Of a stretch of DNA of 64,000 bases, positions 36,860-49,361 are shown one piece after another; the stretch's first letter is position 1; each line of letters starts with the position of its first letter. The DNA comes from Takifugu bimaculatus (lineage: Eukaryota > Chordata > Actinopteri > Tetraodontiformes > Tetraodontidae): NCBI GenBank assembly GCA_004026145.2, contig CP034990.1, positions 11,059,566-11,123,565 on the forward strand, written 5' to 3'. The position numbers were made by a program, and so were the translations under genes. The notes under the pieces are model-generated. The model was not told where the DNA came from, did not search any database, and saw only the letters and a list, made by a program, of their open reading frames with translations.

Positions 36860-38250
36860 GCTAAAGGCCCCCACAGGGCAGAGTGAAAACGCAAACATTT
36901 GCGTAGAGCAAAAAGCTTGGGACAGGGGTGTGTGCAGCCCCTGCTTTCTGTCAGGTGGTTTATATACGTTAATAAAAGCATTCTTATAGAGGACATTTTA
37001 TCTTAAAATTATCTCCACTGTGCTGGCAACAACACTGGGTATGAAAAATTTCAATTTCCAACATGGACTACACAGTATAAGTGTGTAACCTACTGCATTT
37101 ATCTAGAAGAACACAGCATTAATGCTTCCCAGTCAGATCTTTAGTTGTTTTTTTTTAAAGCAGCAGGGCTATTTGTGGCTCCGACCAGCAGATTTGAGAC
37201 ATGTAGCCACAGTCCTCTCTCAGGAGGAATGGTCCTGCTGGTTTTCACAGGTACTGTCCAACCAAGCTTTTTGACACCTGGAGTCCCAGGTGCTGTCTGG
37301 AAGGGTAGAGAAACTGCAGAGCTGGGAGGCTATTCACCCCACATGTTTTTCACTGAAGAGTCCTTTAAAAATGAACATTTGCAGCTTTCATCAAGAGCCA
37401 CTTGAAATGCTGGTGTAGCCCCTCTCATTGCCTCTCTTTATGTTCAGGTCTGATTGTACTTCAATCAATGTAGATGTAAAAAAGCTTCAAATCTTAAGTT
37501 TAATTTGTTTTAATGTATTTCCCTCCAACATACAGTAGCAACAGGTTCTTTCCTGCACAGCTCACATGCGTGCGTTTAAACGGACTATTTGAATTAGAAA
37601 ATGGAAGCTCAGGTCAGGTGCTCGGATGAAAAGCATATTCAAGTTAATAATTAAAAAGCCACTGTGCTGGAATACAAGGCACTGCAGGCTTTGCACTGGC
37701 GTGCCACGTAAAAACAAACGTGCTTCTCAGTTTCCATTATGCAAAGACAACGTGAATAGAAAGAAAAGCCCATAATGACACGGCACTTTTAGACTTTGGT
37801 TCCAAAGCTGCTGCGTGTCGCTGTCCGTGGTGCTGACCTGCACCGCTCCTCTCAAACCACAGCTGCAGTTTGAATTCTTCCATGTCCGTGTGGTAAAAAT
37901 GTGCGCTTGGCTCCTCTTTACAGCATCCAAACCTCTTTGTCCTATACCTCACACGCAGAGTGAACCGTTCAACAACAACCTCTTCAGTGGTTTTGTTATT
38001 CATGCAGGTGAACATGTGCACCGCCGGTGTTGTATTACGTGCACAGTGTACCCCGCACACAGACACGTCTAATTAGTGCAGGGGGGAATATAACCTAAAC
38101 ACAAGGGCAGCCCAGCTCTCACTGATATGAGTAATTGTTCTTGCTATGATGACATTTATTTAGCTCATCTCATGTATCAATAATCAATCGCAGCGTGTGC
38201 AGCAAAGTCAGAATAACAAATGATAATAATGGCAGCATGTTGGCACACTC
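36860..38250. other. Upstream flank of CELF, no gene seen
   Basis: AT-rich single-copy DNA. A minus-strand frame at 37737-38066 (109 codons) has mixed composition but no motif or convincing splice context, so it is not called. Confidence 0.6.
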
Positions 38251-38514
<264 letters not shown>

Positions 38515-39906
38515 TTAGTTGACCACATTCTTTCTTCCCCACACAGTGATGCAAATTTGACATTTCAAAGCAATTTCTCTCAGCTGATCGGTGTTATCAG
38601 AGGGACAATCACATCTGTCAGAAATAAAAAGTGGGCAACCTTAAAAAAAAAATAAATAAAATATATATATGAGATTTTTTTGTTTTTTTTTATGACTACC
38701 AGCTGTGATTGCGCTGATCACTTTAGATATTTTTTTTTTTTCTTGCATGTGCACGTGCATGTGTGAGAGAGTGGGGGGAGGAGTCTTTGGGGATAGTTGT
38801 AATCTGAGAGAAACTAACAGTAACATCTGGCACTATGTTTGCTTTGTTATGAATATTTATTGTGTAATTTCACCGCGTCTTTGTAGACCATCTCATAAAA
38901 CACTTTTTTTTTCTTCTGAAAAGAGATCAAACTACAATGGGCCTCCCTTGTCAATGCCATCAGGGCCATTCTTCTACACAAAGACAGCTAATTCAGTGCC
39001 AATGCTGCTTATAGGCTTTATTATTGTAGTTTCCTTCTACTGTGGGATAGTTAACCTGCACAGCTGCAAAGACTGCCAGGAAGGAGGAAGCGCAGGTACC
39101 GCGTGATCTCTTCAATAATGCCTGTGCCTGAGCGTTGTCTTTGTTCGAGCACAGGCAAGCGTATCAGAAGGGTTGGACGGGCCTCTTCTTCTTGTCTGTG
39201 CCAGGCTCAGCACCTGTACGGTTGCACAGGGTCAATCTCTCTCCTTTCAGACAGAAGAGGAGTGCGAACAGATCCAGCTGTATGTGTGAAGTGTTGAGGA
39301 ACTTGAGAAAAAACGCTATGAGAGCCCAAAAACCCCTCGATTACCTAGTACACCCAGAGACAAATTATTTTAGAATTATTTTTGGAGAGACCCATTAGCG
39401 CTAAAAAAAAAAAAAAAGAGATGTTTTTAAATGGGCAACAACATTAAGAATCTGGTGGGACCGACGAAGAAGCATGACCATGGAAACCAATTCCCAGACG
39501 AATGCAAAAAATATTTAGCCCAAATATTTCACCTGATACAGCTGGTGGGTTTTTTCTTTTCTTTTCCAGACTGGGGTGAGGACCATTTCTGTTTTTATCA
39601 CCCAAATTATTCACACCAGTGTCAAGGTGACACGTTGGAATATCCAACTAGCTTCAAACACGACTAAAAATATAGTCTCTCAAAGGAGCAAAACCAGTGG
39701 CATAAGTCAACCATTGTGCAGAACAGCTTGCTGTCATGGACAATTCCTTTATACTGTGTGTTCATTATCCCCTTAAAGTGGGTATATAGAGTGGGCCAGG
39801 TGGAGCATAGTCATGCATGAACGTATTTCACTGTCTGTTTAGTAGACTGAGTCCAAAAGAGGAGCAGCATTGATATTCATGGTGCAGTCAGTATGAGGTG
39901 TGACAG

Positions 39907-39911
<5 letters not shown>

Positions 39912-39973
<62 letters not shown>
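39912..39973. repeat. (GT)n followed by (GC)n, Z-DNA-prone
   Basis: About 24 GT units joined to GCGCGCGCGT and GTG. Alternating purine-pyrimidine over about 60 bp with a CpG-rich end is the classic Z-DNA-forming sequence. It lies about 3.4 kb upstream of the CELF start codon. Confidence 0.95.
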
Positions 39974-40707
39974 GTAATACCAGAGCAGCCTCAAACCTCA
40001 ACTGCAGTTTCTGCCTCCAAGAGGGGCTCATTGTTCCCCTCGCATGGACCCTGTAAGATAAAGAGCCACTCACTCAGGAGCTATAATTTTCTCTTAAAGC
40101 ACAATTCACTTGCCAGTTCATTTGCTTTTGTGCTGCAGGGGAAATGCGGAAGCGCTTGTTGGTCGTGTCAGAACGCCGTGCTGGGACAAATGAAGTTTTG
40201 CTCATTTCTGTTTTTGAAAAGGTAGATTGCATCTCTTTTTGAGCTGCCGCTGGTGTACCGTTGAGTGATAAGCACCGATTCTGCTGCCTGTTTAAAGGTC
40301 TTCCAGAACACAACGAAGGGAATACGGGAACGAAAACAAATAAGAAGTCAGGTAGACCGCAGTGAGTCATATCTCTAATCTCACTTTTTGACAACTAATG
40401 AATATCTGAAAACACTGCAGAGCCTCTCCTGAGCAGGGTTCACCTCCACACTGCCGCTGTAGACAGGCTGCTGCTGCAACCAGAGCAGGACTTTACAACA
40501 ATGCTGAAAAATGGTCACAATAACACGTCAATATAAAATTATGTAAGGAGCAGTCTCGTGAATAATACAGAAGGATTCTAGGAGTCAAATGAAAGATCTT
40601 TAATGTCATGTAATGTACTACATATTCATGGGCCATACAGGCAGTCAAATTAATGTTTCTCTCTCAGCACCAACAAGTAAACAAATAATAAAGAGGTACT
40701 CTTGAGC

Positions 40708-40805
40708 AATGAGCTGGGCCCTATGCGGGGTGTACCTTGCCTTCACACATATGCAGCTGAGATAGGCTCCAGTACCTTCCCTGTGAGCCAGAGATGGATA
40801 TAGAT
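40708..40805 (+). mobile_element. SINE 3' fragment related to the 43.8-kb copy
   Basis: 'ggggtgtaccttgccttcac', 'catatgcagctgagataggc' and 'tccag' in plus orientation match, with few changes, the 3' half of the SINE at 43800-43912, including the shared 'atatgcagctg'. The tRNA-like head is missing, so it is a 5'-truncated copy. Confidence 0.7.
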
Positions 40806-43799
40806 ATGAAGTAAAAGGAAAAAGATTAGGTATGTAAGAAAAATTGGCTCTATACAAAGTGGTGCTGGTGCAATTATTGTAATAATAAAGTAATTGAAAT
40901 ACTAAATAATACATTACAGCATTAATCTTACTGAGTTGTTTCACTTTTCCAAAAGTCATGATATATCAACTGTGCCGGCACACAAAGCTGCAACTATCAG
41001 ATGAGCCTGGACGATAGAGACAAACTTATTAGCATACATGGCTTAGAAATAACCTGATTAATTTGAATTGAATGATTTTTTTTTTCTTTGGAGAGTGATG
41101 ACAGGAATGTTATTATCAAATGCAAATTAAGTGTAGGTAACAAGACTTTTTCCCACTGTGAAAACCTTAAACCTTCTGAAACACAACCTGAAACGGACGT
41201 CAGTAACGAGCCCTTTACAGCCTCAAAGGACGGCTGTAGTAGAGCTAAAAAGAAAGGCTGGGTTTTAATTGTGGGGAACCATGACAAAAAGAGAAAGAGA
41301 GCTAATGGAGCTTGCAGCTGGATATGCGTAGATCCTTCAAACAGATAATTGGGGAAGATACAAATCAGAGGCAACAGAAAAGTCTCGGGTTACAAACAGT
41401 TACAATGTTATTAGAAGCTATCTGTAATTCACTGGTTCCGAAAAATCCCACCTGAATACGTGCTAATTTTATGGCCGAAGGATGCTAATACGATGCTTAT
41501 TTGAAGTAGCAGGGGGCATTTATGACAGCTAATTTAGTCATTTTCAGTTAACTAAGAAAGTAACTCAGGGCAGCTATCCATCCATGCAGGGGTAGCAGGG
41601 CCAAGAAGGTATTATTATGTCAATATTGCTCTGACAGTGTTGTGATTGGCCAGGGGATTGATGTAATTAACAAGTCACGAAAACAACAGCTTTCAGAAAA
41701 CTCTAACCCGCCATTTTTTAAAATCACGACAGTGTGTATTTCTTCATTTTACAAAACAATAGTCCAACAAGGATTTACAGATGCTTGTGGGCTCTGTGGC
41801 AAATGAGAGAAGATGGAGCTACATGGTGAGACTAGAAATGAGGTTTACCTGGTGGACCCTGATAGGTGCTCAGAGGAACCAGTGGATGTAAATGCGATAT
41901 TGAGAAGTGCTAAAAACACCAAAGACGGTTACCGGACTATTAGAGAACAAAGTGGCGCAAACGGGAAAGACTGGGAGTTTTTTTTATAGAAAGGACTGGA
42001 AGTGGTTCAATCAACTGGATGCTATTTACAGTGCCGACCTTTGGAGAGTTGCTTCGGCTTGGCCACAGAATTTTTGGGAACTAGAAAGAGGCTTGGAGCA
42101 TTCTGATGCTTTCAGCATTTTCACAGTACTTATTTCATTCATGTGATCTCATGTTGAACACACATGTATATTTAGAAATTGTTTTTTGTTTGCAGACATT
42201 GAGCTGGCTAGTTAGCCACCATTGCTCCACTTGTATTTTGCAATTGATGAACAAGTTGTGTTTCCATGTCACATGAATCGGGATAGTTTCAGACTGCCTT
42301 TTTATGGAGATCCTGTCCAAATCAAAGGAAGAACCATAGTGCTGCTGTATCGTACAATGTCGCATCGAACGGTGGAGAGCCGATAGAGGGTGGTGGAAAA
42401 GCACTTCCTGTCATAGACAGTTTGTCTCTTGAAGAGTCTCCCATGATAAATTGGCTGTGGGAGAAGGGACAGAAATGGAGCAGGTTAAGAAGACCCCGAA
42501 TGATGAAGAAGACCAAAGATCAGTGAACTCTGAGTTCACAGGACCCGACCCTGGAACCAAGCCAGTTGGCAAGTACCTGCATGACTGGGACTTCGGCCAT
42601 TGTGTCTCATCAGGTTCCTCCAAAAACAGACATAGGTCTGTATTCCGAGGGACTCATCACCCACAGGACAAACGGGGGTTGGGGGTTTTGTGCACTGACC
42701 AGCCAAAGAGGGAAAAGATACAGCTGGTTCTAGAATGCCAACTCGTTGATGTTGCTGGGAAGGAAGCCTGGGAGAGCCCAACAAGGTTTACACTACAGCT
42801 CATAAAGCATCTATACATTTTCTCATGAACTATGTGAAACAATGTTTTATTCACAGATGAAGATTGAATCCTCTAACAACCTTTATTGGTCAATCTGGTC
42901 AAAACAAATTTCTGATTGTACACAAAAGAAAAAAATCTATCTTAAAACAAAATTATTCCAACTGTATTGATGTAGGCCCACTCACCTAAATATATAGCTT
43001 GGGCTCTGTAACCAATCTGCTCGAGCAGAACTGAACTCTTTTCATTGCTAGAGCTGCTGCAGGTGAGACATAGAGGACATGAGTGAGTCTGCTAATAGCT
43101 CCCACCACTAATACCCTAATATTCTACTAATAGCACTCTAAACTCAAATGTCCTGTCATCTCCATAACAAACAGAAGAAAGTAGCAGTATATATTTTCAC
43201 AAGTGAAGGGAAAACAGAATGGGCGACTGACAGACTGATGCAGAGTCTGCAGTGAGGTGCAGTGTGCATGTGCTGTGTGCACGTTTGTTGTGGCAAAGGC
43301 AAATGTTTTGGTCAGTCTGTGTTCCTCTCCTCACCTGTGGTCACCAGCAGTGCAGGTAGCGGTCCACAGAAGGAGATCAGAAACACAAGCTGCTGTCTTT
43401 CCTCTGAATAGTGGCTGGGCTCATTCTTAGAAACAGAATAACAAGCTCAGACATCCAAGATACAGTTAGAGTAGAGCTCCTCTATGTCGAGAGGAGCATC
43501 TGGTCAGGATGCTTGCATGATGTTTCAGCAGAGGGGTTTCTGGCACAAAAGGAATACCTTGAGGCAAGTCCAAGACAAGATGTTTCCTATGTGGGCCAGG
43601 AGCACCTTTGTTTTCTACTAGAGGGAAGTAGGGGGGCTTTCCTACTTGTGTGAGTATATTGTGTTCTTTGCTTCATGCATGCACAGAGTCTCTTATTTCC
43701 CCTTCCCCAAGGCTGTTGTTGAAAAAACCTGTCACTTTTCTGTCAACAGAGATTCTTCTGATATGTATAAAAGACTATATATGGATATATATTTTTGTC

Positions 43800-44050
43800 T
43801 TTTTTTCTTCAACGCTATGTCCCTCATAGGGAGGGCGCTGGAGACTATCCCAGCTGCATATGGGTGAAGCCAGGGTTCACCTCTGAATGAGTCGCCAGCT
43901 CATCGCAAGGCCTTATGGGCGCTTTCTCAAGGGTACCTCGGCAGTACTCTGAGGGTGCCCTGGCACCTCCCCCCCGGGGCTTGAACCGAGAACCCTCTGC
44001 TTCTCTGCACAGTCCCTTATTTCCCTACAGACTGAACTACCACCGCCACC
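43800..44050 (-). mobile_element. tRNA-derived SINE (fish type), nearly full length
   Basis: Read on the minus strand, it opens GGCGGTGGTAGTTCAGTC. A box A-like TAGTTCAGTCTGTAGG lies at 44039-44024 and a box B-like GGTTCAAGCCC at 43987-43977, about 70 nt from the 5' end, which is tRNA spacing for an internal RNA polymerase III promoter. The body has 'ccctcagagtactgccgagg', and the 3' part has 'gcgatgagctggcgactc' and 'catatgcagctgggatag', both familiar from fish SINEs. The 3' end near 43800 is approximate. Confidence 0.78.
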
Positions 44051-46514
44051 TATATATGTGGATATTTATGTCCATTATTTATAACGGCACTCCATATAAA
44101 TTTTTAAAACCAGTGTCACAGGTGTTGCCTGTCTGGTGTAGAATCATGAAAAAAGGCAGTTTTTCCTTTAACCGCTAAACATCAAGGTATAAAGAATTTT
44201 CAGTCGTTTAACTGTGTCCTATAAAACGGTATTATTGTATGGAGTCTATTCAATGTAAAATGTGTCACTTTTAGCTGGTCTAGCTGTATCTTACTAAGTT
44301 GACTGCATGCAGCCAGACAAACACACTGAAGCCCGGAAAAGTGCTTGCCTGCGTGGAATTTTAAAACTCTTCGGTACTAGTGAGACTGCAGCAGGACAAT
44401 TACACCGCAGCTTAAAAAACAAACACTCTGCCTCAGCAAAATGAGATGTAAAGCTTTATTGCCGTGCCTGTCATGAGAGAAGCTGACCTGTGAGTGCGGA
44501 GGTGGTGAGGTCAGGGTATGCTGGGATGTGGGGAGGATGAGCCTGAGATTTAAAACAACCCTGGGGCTCCTCAAGAGGGGAAAGTTTTCACAGTTAAGAA
44601 GGGGGAGTATAGGGGTTTACAAGCAGAAAAAATGGAGAGTTCTCGCCTCTGTACAGTGTGTTGTTCGTGTGGTATTTTGAGTCTTAAGTACAAAAGAAAA
44701 TGGTTCGAAACACAACCGGGTAATAACCTCTCATCTCGTGACCGAGTGCGCCGTCACACTCGCACCAGCAGCCCATTGTCCTTAGCTTAGCACAACACTG
44801 GAGACAACTTGGAAAAACAAAGGCTTGGCTTTTGAAGAAAAGGTGACAAAATGCATCAGACGCTAGTACTGACACTATAGAATCTACTTTTAATGGAAGA
44901 AAAATGACAAGTTGTGCAATGATAACATCCTGAAGCATGTAGGCAGACAGTGTTCAGGGTTAATATTCATGCTTATTAGAGCTGCAGACTCCAGCTTGCT
45001 GTTTATCTCACAGCCATGAAAGAGGTTTTTACTATTTACATGAAACAATAAGAAAGAATTCTGAGCTCATTTCTTAAAGGATATGATATAAAACATTACC
45101 GCACATGCGGGCTGATATTGAACACCCTTCAAGCAAATTACATATTAAAGTTACCAAGAATGGTAATAACCATTTCAAAAGAGTTTAAGGTGTCCTTCAA
45201 TTTGCAGGACTCTGTGACATTTATGCAGATTGCCAAGCCTGAGCATGTCTGTTTTTGTAATGGGCAGGTTTTTATCTGTAACCCTCCGATGAATGACCTT
45301 TATTTGACAAAATCAAGGCACCTTTCTTTTATAGTGCAAGCAAAGACAATATAATGGGTTTGGACTATAACAATTATTGGCATTTCAACAGCTTGATGAG
45401 AAGAGACATTTCAAAAGCTGTAGTCATGAGTGTCTTTACAATAAACACCCCTCTGAGCTTGTCATTACCAACAATAACATCAGTGCAATGCCATCACCAT
45501 TTGAAAACATCAGACTGAAATTGCTGTTTCAATTTGCCGCAGCATGCTTTAACAGATGTTTTTTTGCATGTATGAAATTAGAGCAGAGTGAAAAATAGAT
45601 ATGCCACTGTGTCCTTGGATTTCATATCAATAGTTTTTGTTTTTTTTAATGCCAAGCAAAGGAAGGGGCCCCTGAAAGCACAGAAACCATTAACATTATG
45701 GAAATTAGTATCAGTTATCTGTTCATGATCATCATGACACAATAAAAAATCTAATTGTGAGGAAGCATGATTGAAAGATTGGCTTAGTAAATGCCAATAA
45801 AGAATATGCCCTTGTGCTTCAATGGTAAAAAAAAAAAAAAAAAAGTAATCTTCTCACTTATGGCAGTAATCTTCCAGATGATAGCTGCATGTAAATGTGC
45901 AAGGATCTGTACACATGGTGCAAGTCAAGAGACCCCAAACTGACAAAGCAACAGCAAGAGGTAACCACATTAACAGTGAATGAGACCAAAAAAACAATAA
46001 TCACGTTTGGGGTAATATGCTGCAAAATGTTTTTCTTTTCATTCTCCTTTCCGTTAACTTCTTTGTCACACATTTGAAGAACTTCCAATGGAAGTAATGA
46101 CTTTACTGCACCTTTCCTGCACGATGTATAGTTTTAAAAAGATTATTCAATATAGCTTTTTCTTTGTGCTGCAGTGACTTAACCTGCAACTGATTTAACT
46201 TGAACATGTGTGTTTTGATTAGCAGCCACAAATCATCTCTTTGTTTTGATGGATGTAATATACTAGCATATTTTCCTTTTAAATTACAAGGTAATAAGTG
46301 GTGGAAAGCACTTACACATTATTTTATTGTAATGCACAGGTAATATGCTGAAAATGCATAGTTGTCATGAGAATCAAAGAAGGGAGTGAAATTATGTCAA
46401 ATAGACCAGGAAATAGTACATTAGAGATGCTCTGGGGAGAAAGGCTTCTTAATGTTATGACCATATCAAAGTTGCAGAAACCGCTGTTGTTAAAATCACC
46501 AACAATCTACTTAT
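44051..46514. other. Intergenic DNA, no gene seen
   Basis: AT-rich, with the poly(A) tract at 45826. No element recognised. Confidence 0.65.
45826..45844. repeat. Poly(A) tract of about 19
   Basis: A long A run without a recognisable retrotransposon body beside it. It may be the tail of an unrecognisably old insertion or plain slippage. Confidence 0.85.
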
Positions 46515-47135
46515 GGCTGTTGACTCTGGCCTCTTCACCATCTTCATCCTCCTCCATATGATTGAGGCCTTTGACACAATCTCTCCCGCCCTCCTGACAG
46601 CCTGTCAGGCATAGGACTATCAGACACTTCTCTTCACTAGGTTTGAATCTTATCTGGTTATAGCCAATCAGTCCAACTCAAAACATTCAACTCGCAATTT
46701 GTCTCTGGTGTTCCTCAAGAGTCAGTTCTTGGTTTCCTACTGGTCAATACCTACCTCTCTTCTATTGGCAATATGTTCCAAAAATCTACCATGTAATTCC
46801 ACTGCTCTGTAGATGACACCCAATTCTACATGTGCACCCCCTAGCCACTCATTCAGGTTCATCTTCCTCCATTCTACTCGCATCTGCTCATCTGTCCACA
46901 TGGAGCCAGACATTAAACACTCAGATTCCTGTGGCTTAAATTAAACTTAAAACATACATTTTCAAAGTGAAGTCCTCTATTTAATGTGTTCATTCAGCTC
47001 TTGCATCTTATTGCGATATTATGCATTTAATTTCTTTAATCTATCAGTTTTCTGTGATTGTGTTATTAGTAGTGATTTGTAAGGTAACCTTGAGTGTCCT
47101 GAAAGCCTTTTAAAAACATATCATTACATCCTTTC
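46515..47135 (+). mobile_element. L2-clade LINE relic with reverse-transcriptase core and 3' end
   Basis: The plus strand shows a decayed reverse-transcriptase region. An IEAFDTIS motif near 46561-46585 matches the AAFDT block of the catalytic palm. A 'GVPQGSVLG'-like trace follows near 46705-46735. Then SVDDTQFYMCT at about 46810-46842 corresponds to the YADD active-site block, with both aspartates kept. At least three stops and frameshifts interrupt it. The C-terminal protein region seems deleted: within about 200 bases the sequence passes into 'aaggtaaccttgagtgtcctgaaag' (47080-47105), a typical 3' end of this class. It is dead, old and 5'-truncated. Confidence 0.75.
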
Positions 47136-47869
47136 AGTAATAAAGTAGTTTATAGAGAACAACAAAGCCTCTATTTTGTTATCTTTCTTTGTACTAGTTT
47201 ATTTGATTTTGCACATCTCTCTGTGGTGTTTTAAAGTTTATTTTCTCAGTCTTTCTGACAAAAAGCAGGTAATGTTCAGTTACAGGAGGCAGGAGATTAC
47301 TTGAAAAAACCTCTGGCTTCATTTCTTTAATCCCATTTCCTATCTTTCCCACCACTATATAGCACAAATGCTTTAAATTTCCACAAACACCTTCCCACAT
47401 TTCTGACTGGATACTTAGACTGTGCAGCTCCTCAGAAAGAGCACTGGGAACCAGAGATCCCTCAGTCCTTAACAGTCCTCAAAAACCTTTAAAATCATAC
47501 ATTCTAAAGTGAATGGCCCTGTTTCCTACAGATTTCATCTACAGTATATGGCACCTCTATTTATTTGATTGCCACAGGCAGTAGCTTCACTGGATCTCCC
47601 CTTAGCTACACCAGAAACACACACACTCATTGCTAATAGGCATCAGTATAGCACCTCAGAGTTGTCATCACAGTCTATTTTTACTTTGGTGAAGGCCTGG
47701 CAGGATCAGCAGCACGGCTTTTGAAGTTCACGCAGCTGAGTCACAAACAGAGCTGCTTCACAGAGCCTACACAACTAGTTCACAAGCTGTTCTGTCGCAA
47801 ACTTTGCCGTTCTATCACACCACTTTGGTGAGACAGAAATAACGTAACATGTTCTCAACTAAATCTATT
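47136..47869. other. Intergenic DNA between two LINE relics
   Basis: No coding or repeat signature that I can name. It may include unrecognised outer parts of either neighbouring relic. Confidence 0.6.
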
Positions 47870-48665
47870 TTTCATTAGCTTTTAGCACTGTGTTGCGCAA
47901 GCTGTTTGATATCAGCAGAGCTGTCTTTTGAGCTTTGGCGCCGCACATCAAAAGTCCTACAACTCTTTACAGCTGATAAAACCTTTAGAGGATCCTTTCT
48001 TGTATTTGATTTTGGGAAAGGGAAACACCACGGAAAGATACGCATATGAACTAGTTTATGGAAGCTCGTGGATATTTGGCAGTCGATGCAACTGCAACTT
48101 TTAGATGTGGTGATGCTCCCACACAAAATGTGCATAAAGCTGCAAGGGGTAAAAGGTCCTCAACACCTTTAGTGGGAGGAGGTCAATATGCTGCCTGGCC
48201 TTCTTCAGAGTGGCGTTAATGTGATGAGTCCAGGACAGGTCATGTGAGGTGGTCACTTTGTTTTAAGGTGCCCACACTTTCTACCTTAGCACCCCTGATG
48301 ACAAGTTGATGAAAGTCCCTGTGCTGCTTCCTGCTAAAGTGGTTGTGATTGGGTGATTGGGCAACTGAGAAACATCCAACCTTTAAAATGCCGCTAGAAG
48401 GACACCCTGGCTATCTCACCTAACCTCCTCCCAGCACACATATTTTGATCAGTAATATATTAACAGTTCTTATGGTACTAGATCTCCAGTGTCTGTCTCT
48501 GTGAGGATTGGTGCAACAACATTAGTGTTGTTAGCAAATGATAATGTTGGACTCTGATGTGACCTCGCAGTCATAGGTGGCGAGGGGAATACAGCACATG
48601 GGCCCAGGGGGATCTGGTGTTGAGGAGGGTATGAGGTGATGTGAGGTATGTGTACCACCCGTGGT
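47870..48665 (-). mobile_element. LINE reverse-transcriptase relic with mutated active site
   Basis: On the minus strand, 48658-48520 resembles the palm of the same LINE group as the 20-kb relic. FANNTNVVAPI occupies the place of a FADD-type catalytic block, with the two catalytic aspartates replaced by asparagine. Downstream come sequences like the 'IRGAKVESVGTLK' and 'VLDSSH..' blocks (48330-48190) and 'ILCGSITTSKSCSC' (about 48130-48085), each broken by stops or frameshifts. The end near 47870 is approximate, since similarity fades into AT-rich DNA. No activity is possible. Confidence 0.72.
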
Positions 48666-49331
48666 TTACTGCTCAGAAACTATGTTGTGTTAAATGCTGA
48701 GTTGTCCTCTCCAAACAGTACACTTACATAGTTCCCTCTTATCAGTGTCCATGTGAGAGAAGGCCTTGTAGAGGAGTTTGTTCACATGACAAAAGGAAAC
48801 AATGTCTGTTATACTAACAAGGACGCCTTTGCAATGGCAATGAAAGAAGGTTTTAGGGAAAACATTTTGTCCTGTGCTTGTAGCTTCAAAAGTCTGATGG
48901 TGGTTTTGAGGTTAAGGTTAAAATGTGGTTCAGTTAAGTTTAGTTAAACTTAACCCAAGCGTAAGAGTGTGTCTAAAAAATTACTTCAGAGAAGTATGTA
49001 GGTGTGTGTTGGTGGTGTGTTTGTGTATTCTTTATATTTCCTCACAACACAAGTACAGTATGTAGAATTGAAATCCACCTCTCTTTAGATGTCGGAGGAC
49101 CTCAGGGGCTCACTGTAATATTGTTATTTCTTTCTTATTGTCTAAGAATGTAATATTCCCTGTAGTGTGCTTCCATCCAATATGATGCGGTTTATTGTGC
49201 TGGAAGGACAGTATATGTTTGTTTTGAAGACTAAAGGATGGACTTTCTGTCTCTGAGGACACAGGGTTGGACATTAAATACTGTTTATATAAGAGCATTC
49301 TCAAATAAAGGTTTAAATGCTACATATTTCA

Positions 49332-49361
49332 TGTGTGTGTGTGTGTGTGTGTGGGTGTGTG
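49332..49361. repeat. (GT)n microsatellite
   Basis: Twelve perfect GT units, one GGGT interruption, then three more. Confidence 0.9.

Larger units (their letters stand above)
38515..43799. other. Intergenic DNA, no gene seen
   Basis: Apart from the GT/GC array (39912) and the SINE fragment (40708), I see only A/T runs and chance frames. The 125-codon plus-strand frame at 42451-42828 has ordinary composition but matches nothing I know. Confidence 0.6.

Noticed and set aside
36233..36886. 217-codon plus-strand open frame, the longest in the window
   Set aside because: It is antisense to the CELF exon and is kept open by the (CT)n tract (LSLSLS) and low-complexity sequence.
37737..38066. 109-codon minus-strand frame upstream of CELF
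   Set aside because: Considered as an upstream CELF exon, but it matches no CELF sequence, and the CELF ATG is preceded by an in-frame stop.
42451..42828. 125-codon plus-strand frame of mixed composition
   Set aside because: No recognisable domain, no good splice sites, no neighbouring exons; chance length.
43977..44047. Functional tRNA gene
   Set aside because: Box A and box B are present, but the segment continues into a SINE body and shows no intact cloverleaf or anticodon arm that I could fold.
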